43,761 bases of DNA. Origin: Acidobacteriota bacterium (GTDB lineage: Bacteria > Acidobacteriota > Polarisedimenticolia > JBFMGF01). The position numbers and the translations under genes are program-made. Under the pieces are notes generated by a model, which did not search any database, was not told where the DNA came from, and was given only the letters and a program-made list of their open reading frames with translations. Location of the stretch: NCBI GenBank assembly GCA_040752675.1, contig JBFMGF010000001.1, positions 1-43,761 of the forward strand, given 5' to 3'. Positions 8,214 to 16,094 of the stretch are shown here, in pieces (the first letter of the stretch is position 1; each line of letters starts with the position of its first letter).

Positions 8214-10388
8214 ATGAACTACAGAAAGGTGTCCATTTCTTTGACCTTGTTAACCATGCTGCTCCTTCTCATCATCAAGATCAAGGCGGATGAGGGGATG
8301 TACCTTCTCGATCAGATCGACCCGAACATGATGGAGAAAATGAAGAAGATGGGGCTGAAGCTCTCGCAGGAAGAGATTTACAACCCGCAGGGGACAAGCC
8401 TCGCCCATGCCGTGGTCAGCCCGGGAGCGACCGCCTCCTTCGTATCGCCCAACGGATTAATCCTCACCAATCACCATGTCGCCTTTGGAGCCGTCCAGAG
8501 AATCAGCACTCCCGAGCAGAACTACATCGAGATGGGTTACCTGGCAAAAACTCTAGAGGAGGAAATTCCGGCTCCCGGATATCAGGTCTTTGTCCTCCAA
8601 TCCATCGAGGATGTCACCGGACAGATCCTCTCGGAGATCAGAGAGGGGATGAGCGACTATGACCGCTACATGGCCATTGAGAAGAAAACTAAAGAGATCA
8701 TCAAGAAAGCGGAAGAAAAAGGGGGAGGTCTGGAATGCGATGTCTCCTCGATGAACTACGGAATGAAGTACTACCTCTTCACCTTCCTGAAGATCAGGGA
8801 TATCCGCGTGGTTTATATCCCGGCTCGCGCAATCGGCGAATACGGCGGAGAGATCGATAACTGGATGTGGCCCCGACACACCGGCGATTTCTCATTCCTG
8901 AGGGCTTATGTTGGACCGGATGGAAAGCCAGCCGATCATTCAAAAAGCAACGTTCCCTACAAGCCGAAATCATACCTGAAGATCTCTGCAAGGGGGATCA
9001 GCGAAGGGGATTTCACGATGATCATGGGATTCCCGGGGCGCACGGCGCGGCACCAGACCTCTTTCGCCGTTGAGAACGATCAGACGCACCGGTACCCGTT
9101 CCAGATACAGATGGCTGGCGATTTGATCCGGATCCTGGAGGAGTTCGCGCAGAAGGATGAAGAAGCCGCTGTCAAGCTTTCCGGCTACATCAAGGGTCTC
9201 TACAACACACTCAAGAACAATCAGGGGATGCTCGAAGGGCTGGTCAAGACAGGTCTTCTCGAGAAGAAGAGAGCAGAGGAGATGGATTTTCTCGAGTTTC
9301 TGAAGAACCATCCTGAAATGGAAATGAAATATGGCCAGGTGCTTCCCCAGCTAGAGACTTTGTACAGGGAATATCTCAAGAACAGGCAAAAGAGTTCTGT
9401 CATGGGCTGGATGGGGAGAGGTCTCCTCGGTAACGCCCTCTCCATCAACAAGTGGAGCATCGAGCGGGAGAAAAAGGATATGGATAGAGAGCCCGGTTAC
9501 CAGGAACGAGACCTTCCAGATTCAGAGCTCTGGTTGAATGTAGCCCAGAAGAGCCTCGTTCCTGAAGCCGACAGGAAAGTTCTTGAGTATTTTCTGAAGA
9601 AGGCGCTTGCCCTTCCGCCGGATCAGAAGATCGTAGCGGTAGAAAGAATGCTCAACCAGAACCCGGAACTCTCGCAGGAGCAGGCGATCGCTAAATTTCT
9701 GGACAGAATCTATGCTGGGACGATGCTCGGCTCGGCAGAAGAGAGGGTCAAAATGCTCCACATGAAAAGGGAAGAGCTGCTGAAGCTCCACGATCCATTC
9801 ATAGAATTTGCCGATGAGATGGAAAAAGAGAGGGAGATCCAACGCAAGAAGGAAAAAGCCTTTTCCGGAGCCGTTTCGAAGCTGATGCCCCTCTACCTGG
9901 AGGGGGTGGAAGCCTGGATAAAGCAGCCTCTCTATCCGGACGCCAATGGGACGATTCGTTTCAACTTCGGCCAGGTGAAGGGTTATTCTCCAAAGGATGC
10001 CGTTTCATACCGGTACATCACATCACTGACAGGTGTCATCGAAAAGAACACCGGAGTGGATCCTTTCGATTGTCCGGAAAAGCTGATTGATGTTTATAAA
10101 GCAAAAGACTTCGGCTCCTGGGTGGATAAGAATATCAATGACGTCCCTGTCGATTTCCTTACGAGCAACGACAGCACGGGAGGGAACTCTGGAAGCCCGG
10201 TCCTGAATGGGCGTGGAGAGCTGGTCGGGATCCTCTTTGACGGAATTTATGAGTCGATGTACAGCGATTACCACTTCGACCCGGAGCTGACAAGAAGCAT
10301 CCACGTGGATATCCGCTACGTCCTATTCTGCCTCGATAAGTTGGACAAGGCGCTCAACATCCTCAACGAACTCACCATCATTCGATGA
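8214..10388 (+). CDS. S46-family dipeptidyl-peptidase (DPP7-type)
   Basis: A secreted serine exopeptidase of 724 residues that releases N-terminal dipeptides. It starts with a signal peptide (hydrophobic LTLLTMLLLLIIKIKA). The trypsin-like N-terminal block contains the catalytic His in LTNHHVAFG (about residue 86). A conserved block DNWMWPRHTGDF (about 222-233) supplies the Asp. The nucleophile is in GGNSGSPV (about residue 657). Helical domain sequence between them is typical of the family. Shortly after the nucleophile it has LFDGIYE. In characterised enzymes Gly at this position goes with hydrophobic P1 residues (DPP7) and Arg with Asp/Glu (DPP11), so DPP7-like specificity is predicted. 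It presumably works in the periplasm in peptide scavenging. Confidence 0.92.
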   Translation: MNYRKVSISLTLLTMLLLLIIKIKADEGMYLLDQIDPNMMEKMKKMGLKLSQEEIYNPQGTSLAHAVVSPGATASFVSPNGLILTNHHVAFGAVQRISTPEQNYIEMGYLAKTLEEEIPAPGYQVFVLQSIEDVTGQILSEIREGMSDYDRYMAIEKKTKEIIKKAEEKGGGLECDVSSMNYGMKYYLFTFLKIRDIRVVYIPARAIGEYGGEIDNWMWPRHTGDFSFLRAYVGPDGKPADHSKSNVPYKPKSYLKISARGISEGDFTMIMGFPGRTARHQTSFAVENDQTHRYPFQIQMAGDLIRILEEFAQKDEEAAVKLSGYIKGLYNTLKNNQGMLEGLVKTGLLEKKRAEEMDFLEFLKNHPEMEMKYGQVLPQLETLYREYLKNRQKSSVMGWMGRGLLGNALSINKWSIEREKKDMDREPGYQERDLPDSELWLNVAQKSLVPEADRKVLEYFLKKALALPPDQKIVAVERMLNQNPELSQEQAIAKFLDRIYAGTMLGSAEERVKMLHMKREELLKLHDPFIEFADEMEKEREIQRKKEKAFSGAVSKLMPLYLEGVEAWIKQPLYPDANGTIRFNFGQVKGYSPKDAVSYRYITSLTGVIEKNTGVDPFDCPEKLIDVYKAKDFGSWVDKNINDVPVDFLTSNDSTGGNSGSPVLNGRGELVGILFDGIYESMYSDYHFDPELTRSIHVDIRYVLFCLDKLDKALNILNELTIIR

Positions 10389-10456
10389 CCCCTCTTGAAC
10401 TGGCGATGATGGCTGGCTTACGATAGCCCCCTCCTGATCCAGAGGTGAATGTTTGC

Positions 10457-11602
10457 TTAAGATGAGGCGTCTTTTTCTTCCCCTCCCTTCAGGAGAGGAG
10501 TATGGGGAGGGTGAAGCGCAGGTGCTCCGAAGAAGTGTTCCACGATCTCATCAAGAAAATTGAAGTGGAAGGTGCGCGGCAGCAAGAGTCTTTCAAAGAG
10601 AGAGAAAAAATGGAAGACGAAGAGGGTGAAAGTGGCGAGTGTGATCCTGTAGAAATTGCCACTTCGCCTGATGATGGAAAAGTTATCCAGGAAAGGGGAG
10701 AGAAGGATATATTCTGCCAGGAAGAAGAGCATTGTAGGAAGCCCGATGAGCACCGTCAGGACGACGAAGAGCCTGTCAAGCCCTTTGTGCTTCCCGATTC
10801 TATCGCGCAGATTATTCTTTGAATAGGTGAACGGCTTCCCGGAGGTGATCCCCTCTTTGAACCACTTCACGATTAGATAGGAAATGACCCAGGCCGAGAT
10901 GGAGACGATATCCATGACCGGCCGGAAATGGCTCCCGTTCTCTCCGTACAAGGCCCTGACCCTGACGCACCGGATGATCTTTCCCATATCGCCCGCTTTG
11001 ATCAGCAGTTCTGTTTCTGTGATATACCTCTCGCTTGTGAGTTCTATCTTCTTGATGAGAGAGAGGGGATAGAGTCTGTATCCGCACTGCGTGTCCTCGA
11101 TAGGTTGGTTGGCCGCCAGTGATACGTAGAACCGTGCGATCCTCATTGCATCCAGGCGCGCTTGGGGGATATTCTCGCGATCGTGCATGCGAGAGCCGAT
11201 GATGATCTCCTCAAGGTTATGTTCAAAGGCTTTGATGAAGAGCGGGATCTCATCCGGGTCATGCTGCCCATCAGCATCCATGCTGATGGCGGCGTCGAAT
11301 CCTTCCTTGATCGCTCTCCGGAAGAGGAGTTTCAGGGCATGTCCCTTCCCATAGTTTGCAGGGATCGTGACGACCTCCGCGCCGGCTTCCCGAGCGATCA
11401 CCGCCGTTTCATCGGCGGAGCCATCATCCGCAACTATGACTCTTGTGACATGCTTCCGTGCGCCATCGATGACATTCCTTATCGTTTTCGCCGCGTTGAA
11501 AGCTGGAATAATGACGCAGATCCTGGAACTCAAGTTTTCCTCCTTCCCGATCTCTATGGTTTTCACCGCATTCAGGCAGGCGTGGAGAAGATGATCGTTC
11601 AT
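10457..11602 (-). CDS. Family 2 glycosyltransferase with C-terminal membrane segments
   Basis: A 381-residue protein. The GT-A domain runs over about residues 25-240, with CVIIPAFNAAKTI, VIVADDGSADET and the metal-binding MDADGQHDPDE. The QCGYRLY region resembles dolichyl-phosphate mannose synthase-like enzymes. Two or three hydrophobic segments follow (about residues 275-345). The donor and acceptor are unknown. The ATG overlaps the TGA of the RND-exporter fragment (ATGA), so the two were one operon. In gammaproteobacterial and related clusters such pairs export lipids or aryl polyenes. The last residues (HPPHTPLLKGGEE) run through an inverted repeat, so the C-terminus has probably been replaced by repeat-derived sequence. 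Confidence 0.85.
   Translation of the reverse strand: MNDHLLHACLNAVKTIEIGKEENLSSRICVIIPAFNAAKTIRNVIDGARKHVTRVIVADDGSADETAVIAREAGAEVVTIPANYGKGHALKLLFRRAIKEGFDAAISMDADGQHDPDEIPLFIKAFEHNLEEIIIGSRMHDRENIPQARLDAMRIARFYVSLAANQPIEDTQCGYRLYPLSLIKKIELTSERYITETELLIKAGDMGKIIRCVRVRALYGENGSHFRPVMDIVSISAWVISYLIVKWFKEGITSGKPFTYSKNNLRDRIGKHKGLDRLFVVLTVLIGLPTMLFFLAEYILLSPFLDNFSIIRRSGNFYRITLATFTLFVFHFFSLFERLLLPRTFHFNFLDEIVEHFFGAPALHPPHTPLLKGGEEKDASS
10481..10511. repeat. Small inverted repeat in the tail of the glycosyltransferase gene
   Basis: CCCTCCC at 10481-10487 pairs with GGGAGGG at 10505-10511 around a purine-rich loop. It encodes the low-complexity tail HTPLLKGGEE. Similar C/T-rich palindromes are dispersed in many bacterial genomes. 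Only one copy is visible here. Confidence 0.4.
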
Positions 11603-11883
11603 TCATTCAGTCTGTCCTTCAGAATGTGGATGATGGCCGGTAGAACGAGGAGGGCGGTGGCCGTGCAGGTGATGGCTCCCAGGCTCAGGACAAGCCCAAT
11701 GGATGCGATGCCATGGGATTTCGCGGTAACTAGGCTCCCGCATCCCGCGAGTGTCGTCGCGGCGCACATCATCACATTCTTTCCCATAAGGTGAAGAGCA
11801 TTCCCGAGGTCTCTTCGATCCTCGCGCCAGTAGGCCTGCATGACGTAAATGCCATAATCCACCCCGAAGCCGGCAAGAGGGCA
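11599..11883 (-). pseudogene. C-terminal fragment of an RND/MMPL-type exporter
   Basis: About 94 residues on the minus strand match the last transmembrane bundle of RND/MMPL transporters. They begin with the sixth-repeat signature GFGVDYGIYVM, followed by ATTLAGCGSLVTA, IASIGLVLSLGAI and a final hydrophobic helix ending KDRLNE. Upstream of about 11883 the frame remains open to 11997 but no longer resembles the family. At the same point a plus-strand hydrolase begins. A full exporter would need several hundred more residues, so it is a truncated remnant. Its stop overlaps the start of the glycosyltransferase, which preserves the original operon end. Confidence 0.75.
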
Positions 11884-12546
11884 AGCGAGATGCGTGGCGT
11901 TATCTGGGATCTGGCGGAAGAAGGATATCTTGCCGTTGCTGCGGATTATATGAGAAAGATCAAGGGGGATTACAAGCGAAGCCTTTTTGCCTGGCACTGT
12001 GAGAAAGACGTTACTGCGGCGCTGGAGATCGTCGAGAGGGAGCCGCTGGTGGACAGGGAGCGGATCGCGACACTTGGCTTCTCACAGGGGGGTGTCTTCA
12101 GTTTGTTGATCGCAGCTGCCGTGCCCGAGAAGGTTAAAACGGTCGTTGCCTACTACCCCGTGACTGATTTCGAACACTGGTTGTACGATTATAGAAGAAC
12201 CAATCCGATGCAAAGAGCGGTCTTCCGGATCATTCGCTGGTATTTCAGGAAGGAATCGGGGGCAAGGACGGAAGAGGAGTTCAGGGTGAAGTTGAAAAAT
12301 GCTTCCCCGCTGCATCATCTCAACAAGATCAAGGCTTCCGTCCTTCTCATCCACGGTGAGCTCGACAGGTCCGCGCCCGTAGATGAATCCAGGCGGCTGT
12401 ATGAGAGGCTGCGTGAAGCGGGAATTGATACTGAGCTTACTGTCATTCCGGGAGCCGGGCATGTCTTCAATTTCAAGGATCCGCAGCAGGCTACGACTGC
12501 CTGGGATGCCACCCTCCGCTGGCTCTATCATCATACGCGTCAATGA
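11870..12546 (+). pseudogene. 5'-truncated dienelactone-hydrolase-like alpha/beta hydrolase
   Basis: From about 11880 the plus strand encodes a normal hydrolase core: WDLAEEGYLAVAADY, the nucleophile elbow GFSQGG, LIHGELDRSAPVDESR with the acid, and GAGHVF with the catalytic His. The frame extends back to an ATG at 11791, but that part is the antisense of the RND fragment. The strand and loop before the oxyanion hole that a full dienelactone hydrolase needs are missing. The gene is therefore fused by a rearrangement to a foreign 5' end. It may still be translated from the upstream ATG, but activity is doubtful. Confidence 0.72.
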
Positions 12547-12592
12547 TACTACATCAAGAGCCTCTGTTCTTAAAGAAGTTTCTGAAAGGGTG

Positions 12593-13336
12593 TCAGAAGC
12601 GGACTGATGTACCGAATGTAAAGTTCCAGCCGCTGAGATCAATCGTCCCATAATCGACAAAGTCGTTGTTGAGATCGTCGTCCACGCTGTTGTATTTTGC
12701 TTCCATCAGGATGGACCAGTTGGAGTCGAAGGCGATCTCCAATCCAGCCAGCGCATGGGCTCCAACAGCCACGCCATCCGAAAAGAAGGAGTCATAGTAG
12801 ATGGGCAGCGTCTCATCACCGAAATCGATGAATTCTCCCGTCTCCCGATATTCCCACAGATACAGGCCGAGTCCTCCACCGATGTACGGAATGATCTTGT
12901 TCAGAAAGAGGCGTCTCCTTCCCTCCGTGTATCTTCCTCCGGGAAGTACCTTGAAGGTGGCTTGAACGGGTATGATCTCAAGTACGGTGTCGTGCACAAT
13001 CGGGAATCCATCGTCTCCAATGTAATCCCTGTACTCTGAAGTGGCAGAGGAGTGGAAGTAATCAACGCCGATGGAGAATTCGAGGATTCTGTTAATGGAT
13101 GTGGTGAAGTCGACTCCAACATTGAGATCTTTAAGATCCTGCGAGTTGAAGGTAAAGATCTCTTCGGTCTCTTTCCAGAAATGGCTGTCTCCATCTGGTC
13201 TGAAGAGGCCTAATTTGAAGCTAATGGAGCCTCGTTCCTGGGGAACGTCTTCACGGGCGAAAACAATGGAGGAAAATGGTAGTGAAAATAGAAATAAAAG
13301 AGGAAGGATGAAGATCGATATAGTTGTTTTATTCAT
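12593..13336 (-). CDS. Outer-membrane beta-barrel protein
   Basis: A 247-residue exported protein. It has a clear signal peptide (MNKTTISIFILPLLFLFSLP, then a cleavage-type FAREDV) and a body of alternating polar/aromatic beta strands, including VGVDFTTSINRILEFSIGVD and YIGGGLGLYLWEY. It ends in Phe (TSVRF), as expected for BAM-inserted barrels. The start at 13336 lies behind a perfect AGGAGG site. A longer frame from 13639 covers non-coding DNA. The pattern resembles OmpW or opacity-type eight-stranded barrels. Ligand or function is not evident. It stands alone, divergent from tdh across a 378-base gap. Confidence 0.82.
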   Translation of the reverse strand: MNKTTISIFILPLLFLFSLPFSSIVFAREDVPQERGSISFKLGLFRPDGDSHFWKETEEIFTFNSQDLKDLNVGVDFTTSINRILEFSIGVDYFHSSATSEYRDYIGDDGFPIVHDTVLEIIPVQATFKVLPGGRYTEGRRRLFLNKIIPYIGGGLGLYLWEYRETGEFIDFGDETLPIYYDSFFSDGVAVGAHALAGLEIAFDSNWSILMEAKYNSVDDDLNNDFVDYGTIDLSGWNFTFGTSVRF

Positions 13337-13605
13337 GTGCGCCTCCTGAAGCGTTTTAATTGCTTGGAAAGAAGCAAAGCATATGCCACAACTAAAAATA
13401 GTCATTGGCTTCCCGAAGACCGCAATTTTATTTATCAAAATTCTATAGGCTTTCGAAAAGGCGTTCAATGATCGTACCCCGGCTGTATTTTCAGATAGAC
13501 ATAGTGTTTTAATGTATTGACAATGAATATGAAATAATGTATCGTTTTTTTTCATTTTAGGTCGGGAAGCGATTCCCCAACTAATTTTTTTCCATATTAG
13601 ATGCG

Positions 13606-13635
13606 TGAGATTGCTTCGCAACGCTCGCAATGACA
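13606..13635 (-). repeat. Dispersed palindromic-type repeat, copy 1
   Basis: The minus strand reads TGTCATTGCGAGCG followed by GAAGCAATCTC. This is the well-known TCATTGCGA...GAAGCAATC pattern scattered in intergenic DNA of many bacteria. A second, diverged copy with the same TGTCATTGCGA opening is at 28851-28921 in the opposite orientation. Confidence 0.5.
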
Positions 13636-13662
13636 TCAATTTTTCAATGTCATCGATTTTTT
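13630..13662 (+). terminator. Hairpin with T-run upstream of tdh
   Basis: ATGACAT (13630-13636) pairs with ATGTCAT (13647-13653) and is followed by CGATTTTTT. The stem is AT-rich and short, and no plus-strand gene lies upstream. It may be an attenuator-like or chance structure rather than a true terminator. Confidence 0.25.
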
Positions 13663-13714
13663 ATGGAAGATTTGAGAAAAATTTCGCAAATCACGATCAA
13701 TCGGGAGGTTTTGT

Positions 13715-14767
13715 ATGGCTGAGAAGATGATGGCTGTTTGGAAAAAGGAACGGGCTCCGGGAGCGAGCGTCGCCGATGCTGATGTTCCAAAGATCAAACC
13801 GGATGAAGTTCTGGTCAAGGTTAAAGCGACTTCGATCTGTGGCACTGATGCTCACATCTATGCCTGGGATGAGTGGTCGCAGGGAAGAATAAAGCCGCCG
13901 ATGATCTTCGGTCATGAGTGTGGTGGAGAGGTCGTCGAGGTTGGAAGCCTGGTGAAGGGGGTCAAAGTGGGTGATCATGTTTCCGCTGAAACCCACATCC
14001 CATGCGGTATCTGCTTCCAGTGCCGCACAGGGAACCAGCACATCTGCAAGGACTTGAAGATCCTTGGGGTTGATACGAACGGTGCCTTTGCGGAATACAT
14101 CGCGATTCCTTCTTCTGTCCTCTGGATCAATGACAAAAGCCTTCCCTGGGAGATAGCGACCATTCAGGAACCATTCGGTAATGCCACATACACCGTCATG
14201 GAGAGCCAGGTAGGTGGAAAGATCATCGCCATCATCGGCGATGGCCCCATCGCTGCCTTTACAAACGGTGTTGCCAAGGCGGTGGGAGCCTGCAAGATCT
14301 ACGCGATAGGGAAGTACGATGTCCGCCTGAACATCATAAAGAAAATGGGCGCAGATGTTCTCATCAAGGTCACGGATACCGACCCGGTCAAGTTCATTAT
14401 GGACGACACGAACGGCGTCGGCGTTGATGTCATCCTCGACATGGTTGGGAACCAGCAGGCGATCGATTGGGGCTTCAAGTTGGTCAAGAAAGCCGGGACC
14501 TATACTGCCTTCGGCATCCCGCCGAGCATCCCGAAGCTCGACCTGGCTGCCGGTGTTGTCTTCAAAGGATCGAAGATCATTGGAATAAACGGCAGGAAGA
14601 TGTGGGAGACCTGGTATCAGGTGGCGAACCTTCTGAACAACAAGATGGTCGATCCGACACCGGTCATCACGCATAAGTTCCCGTTGAAGGATTTCATCAA
14701 GGCGATGGAAACGATGAAAGCGGCCGACAGACTTGCAAGCAAAGTAGTCCTGCTGCCAGAAGCTTAA
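13715..14767 (+). CDS. tdh: L-threonine 3-dehydrogenase
   Basis: A zinc-dependent medium-chain dehydrogenase of 350 residues that oxidises threonine to 2-amino-3-ketobutyrate with NAD+. Catalytic zinc ligands are in SICGTDAHIY and GHECGGEV. The structural zinc cluster is CGICFQCRTGNQHIC. The family's WDEW segment follows the first motif. The following gene, kbl, catalyses the next step, so the pair forms the threonine-to-glycine route. The start follows a GGGAGG site (13701-13706). The nucleotide-binding region reads IAIIGDGPIAAFTNGVAKA, slightly unusual where GxGPIG is typical. Confidence 0.93.
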   Translation: MAEKMMAVWKKERAPGASVADADVPKIKPDEVLVKVKATSICGTDAHIYAWDEWSQGRIKPPMIFGHECGGEVVEVGSLVKGVKVGDHVSAETHIPCGICFQCRTGNQHICKDLKILGVDTNGAFAEYIAIPSSVLWINDKSLPWEIATIQEPFGNATYTVMESQVGGKIIAIIGDGPIAAFTNGVAKAVGACKIYAIGKYDVRLNIIKKMGADVLIKVTDTDPVKFIMDDTNGVGVDVILDMVGNQQAIDWGFKLVKKAGTYTAFGIPPSIPKLDLAAGVVFKGSKIIGINGRKMWETWYQVANLLNNKMVDPTPVITHKFPLKDFIKAMETMKAADRLASKVVLLPEA

Positions 14768-14841
14768 TCGGCATTGCTGGTATATGAGATCATTGGTTCC
14801 GATAAGAAGGCATTAAGACAAGAAACATTGGGAGGAGATAT

Positions 14842-16032
14842 ATGTATGGAAAGATAAGAGATTTTCTTCAGAGGGAACTGGTGGATATCAGGAACGCCGG
14901 ACTCTACAAGGAAGAGAGGATCATCATAACTCCCCAGGGGGCTGACATCAAGGTCAGAGGGGGCAAAGAGGTCATCAACTTCTGCGCCAACAACTACCTT
15001 GGTCTTGCCGCTCATCCCAGGATCATGGAAGCAGCGAGGCGAGGCCTCGAGAAATACGGCTACGGGATGTCCTCTGTGAGGTTCATCTGTGGAACACAGG
15101 ACATCCATAAAGAGCTTGAGCAACAGGTAGCCTCCTTCCTGAAGATGGATGATGCCATCCTGTACTCTTCCTGCTTTGATGCGAATGGCGGGCTTTTCGA
15201 GACGCTGATGAAGGAGGAAGATGCCATCATCACCGATGCCCTGAACCATGCAAGCATCATCGATGGGATCAGGCTCTCCAAGGCGAAGAGGTACATCTTT
15301 GCGCACAACGATATGAATGATCTGGAGGCAAAGCTGAAAGAGGCGAAGGATGCCCGATTCAAGATCATATGCACCGATGGAGCATTCAGCATGGATGGTG
15401 ATATCGCAAAGATCGATATCATCTGCAACATCGCCGAGAACTACGATGCCCTCGTTATGATCGATGATAGCCACTGCACCGGTTTCATCGGGAAGACGGG
15501 AAGAGGCACGCACGAATATCGCAACGTGATGGAACGGGTAGATATCATCACGAGCACGCTCGGGAAAGCCATGGGAGGGGCTTCGGGCGGATTCACTGCT
15601 GGCAAGGCTGAGATCATCGACCTGCTGAGGAACCGTTCCAGGCCATACCTCTTCTCCAATACCCTTGCGCCGCCCATCGTCTTCACTGCCATCGAAGCTT
15701 TCAAGATGCTGAAGGAAACTACGGAGCTAAGGGACAGGCTGGAGAGAAGTACGAAATACTTCCGGCAGAAGATGATGGAAGCCGGGTTCAACATTCTGCC
15801 AGGTGATCATCCTATCGTTCCGATTATGCTCGGCGATGCAAAGCTGGCTGTTGATTTTGCTAGAGACATGCTCGACGAGGGGATCTATGTGATTGGCTTC
15901 TCTTATCCGGTCGTTCCGAAAGGGCAGGCAAGAATCAGGGTGCAGATCTCGGCAGTCCACACGCAGGAGCATCTCGACAAGGCAATTGCCGCTTTCACCA
16001 AAATTGGCCGCAAGTACAAAGTCATCACCTAG
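14842..16032 (+). CDS. kbl: Glycine C-acetyltransferase (2-amino-3-ketobutyrate CoA ligase)
   Basis: A 396-residue PLP enzyme of the alpha-oxoamine synthase family that splits 2-amino-3-ketobutyrate with CoA into glycine and acetyl-CoA. Evidence includes [15 protein letters not shown] near residue 50, the [10 protein letters not shown] region, [10 protein letters not shown], and the Schiff-base lysine in [13 protein letters not shown]. It begins behind GGGAGGAGAT, 74 bases after tdh, with which it surely forms an operon. Related enzymes (BioF, HemA) are excluded mainly by context and the FCANNYLG and GTQ motifs. Confidence 0.94.
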   Translation: MYGKIRDFLQRELVDIRNAGLYKEERIIITPQGADIKVRGGKEVINFCANNYLGLAAHPRIMEAARRGLEKYGYGMSSVRFICGTQDIHKELEQQVASFLKMDDAILYSSCFDANGGLFETLMKEEDAIITDALNHASIIDGIRLSKAKRYIFAHNDMNDLEAKLKEAKDARFKIICTDGAFSMDGDIAKIDIICNIAENYDALVMIDDSHCTGFIGKTGRGTHEYRNVMERVDIITSTLGKAMGGASGGFTAGKAEIIDLLRNRSRPYLFSNTLAPPIVFTAIEAFKMLKETTELRDRLERSTKYFRQKMMEAGFNILPGDHPIVPIMLGDAKLAVDFARDMLDEGIYVIGFSYPVVPKGQARIRVQISAVHTQEHLDKAIAAFTKIGRKYKVIT

Positions 16033-16094
16033 CTTAAATCAGATCACAAAAATAGTGAATGTGCGACGGCCGATGCTTTATAATCAGCGGTGAT

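Larger units (their letters stand above)
13337..13714. other. Intergenic region between the barrel protein and tdh
   Basis: A 378-base AT-rich gap without a convincing gene. It holds a TTGACA at 13517-13522 with only weak -10 candidates, a dispersed-type repeat (13606-13635) and a hairpin followed by a T-run (13630-13662). Promoters for both divergent genes must lie here. Confidence 0.6.

Noticed and set aside
11162-11794. 210-codon plus-strand frame
   Set aside because: Antisense to the glycosyltransferase and RND fragment, with unnatural composition.
13697-14674. 325-codon minus-strand frame
   Set aside because: Antisense to tdh, whose motifs are unequivocal.
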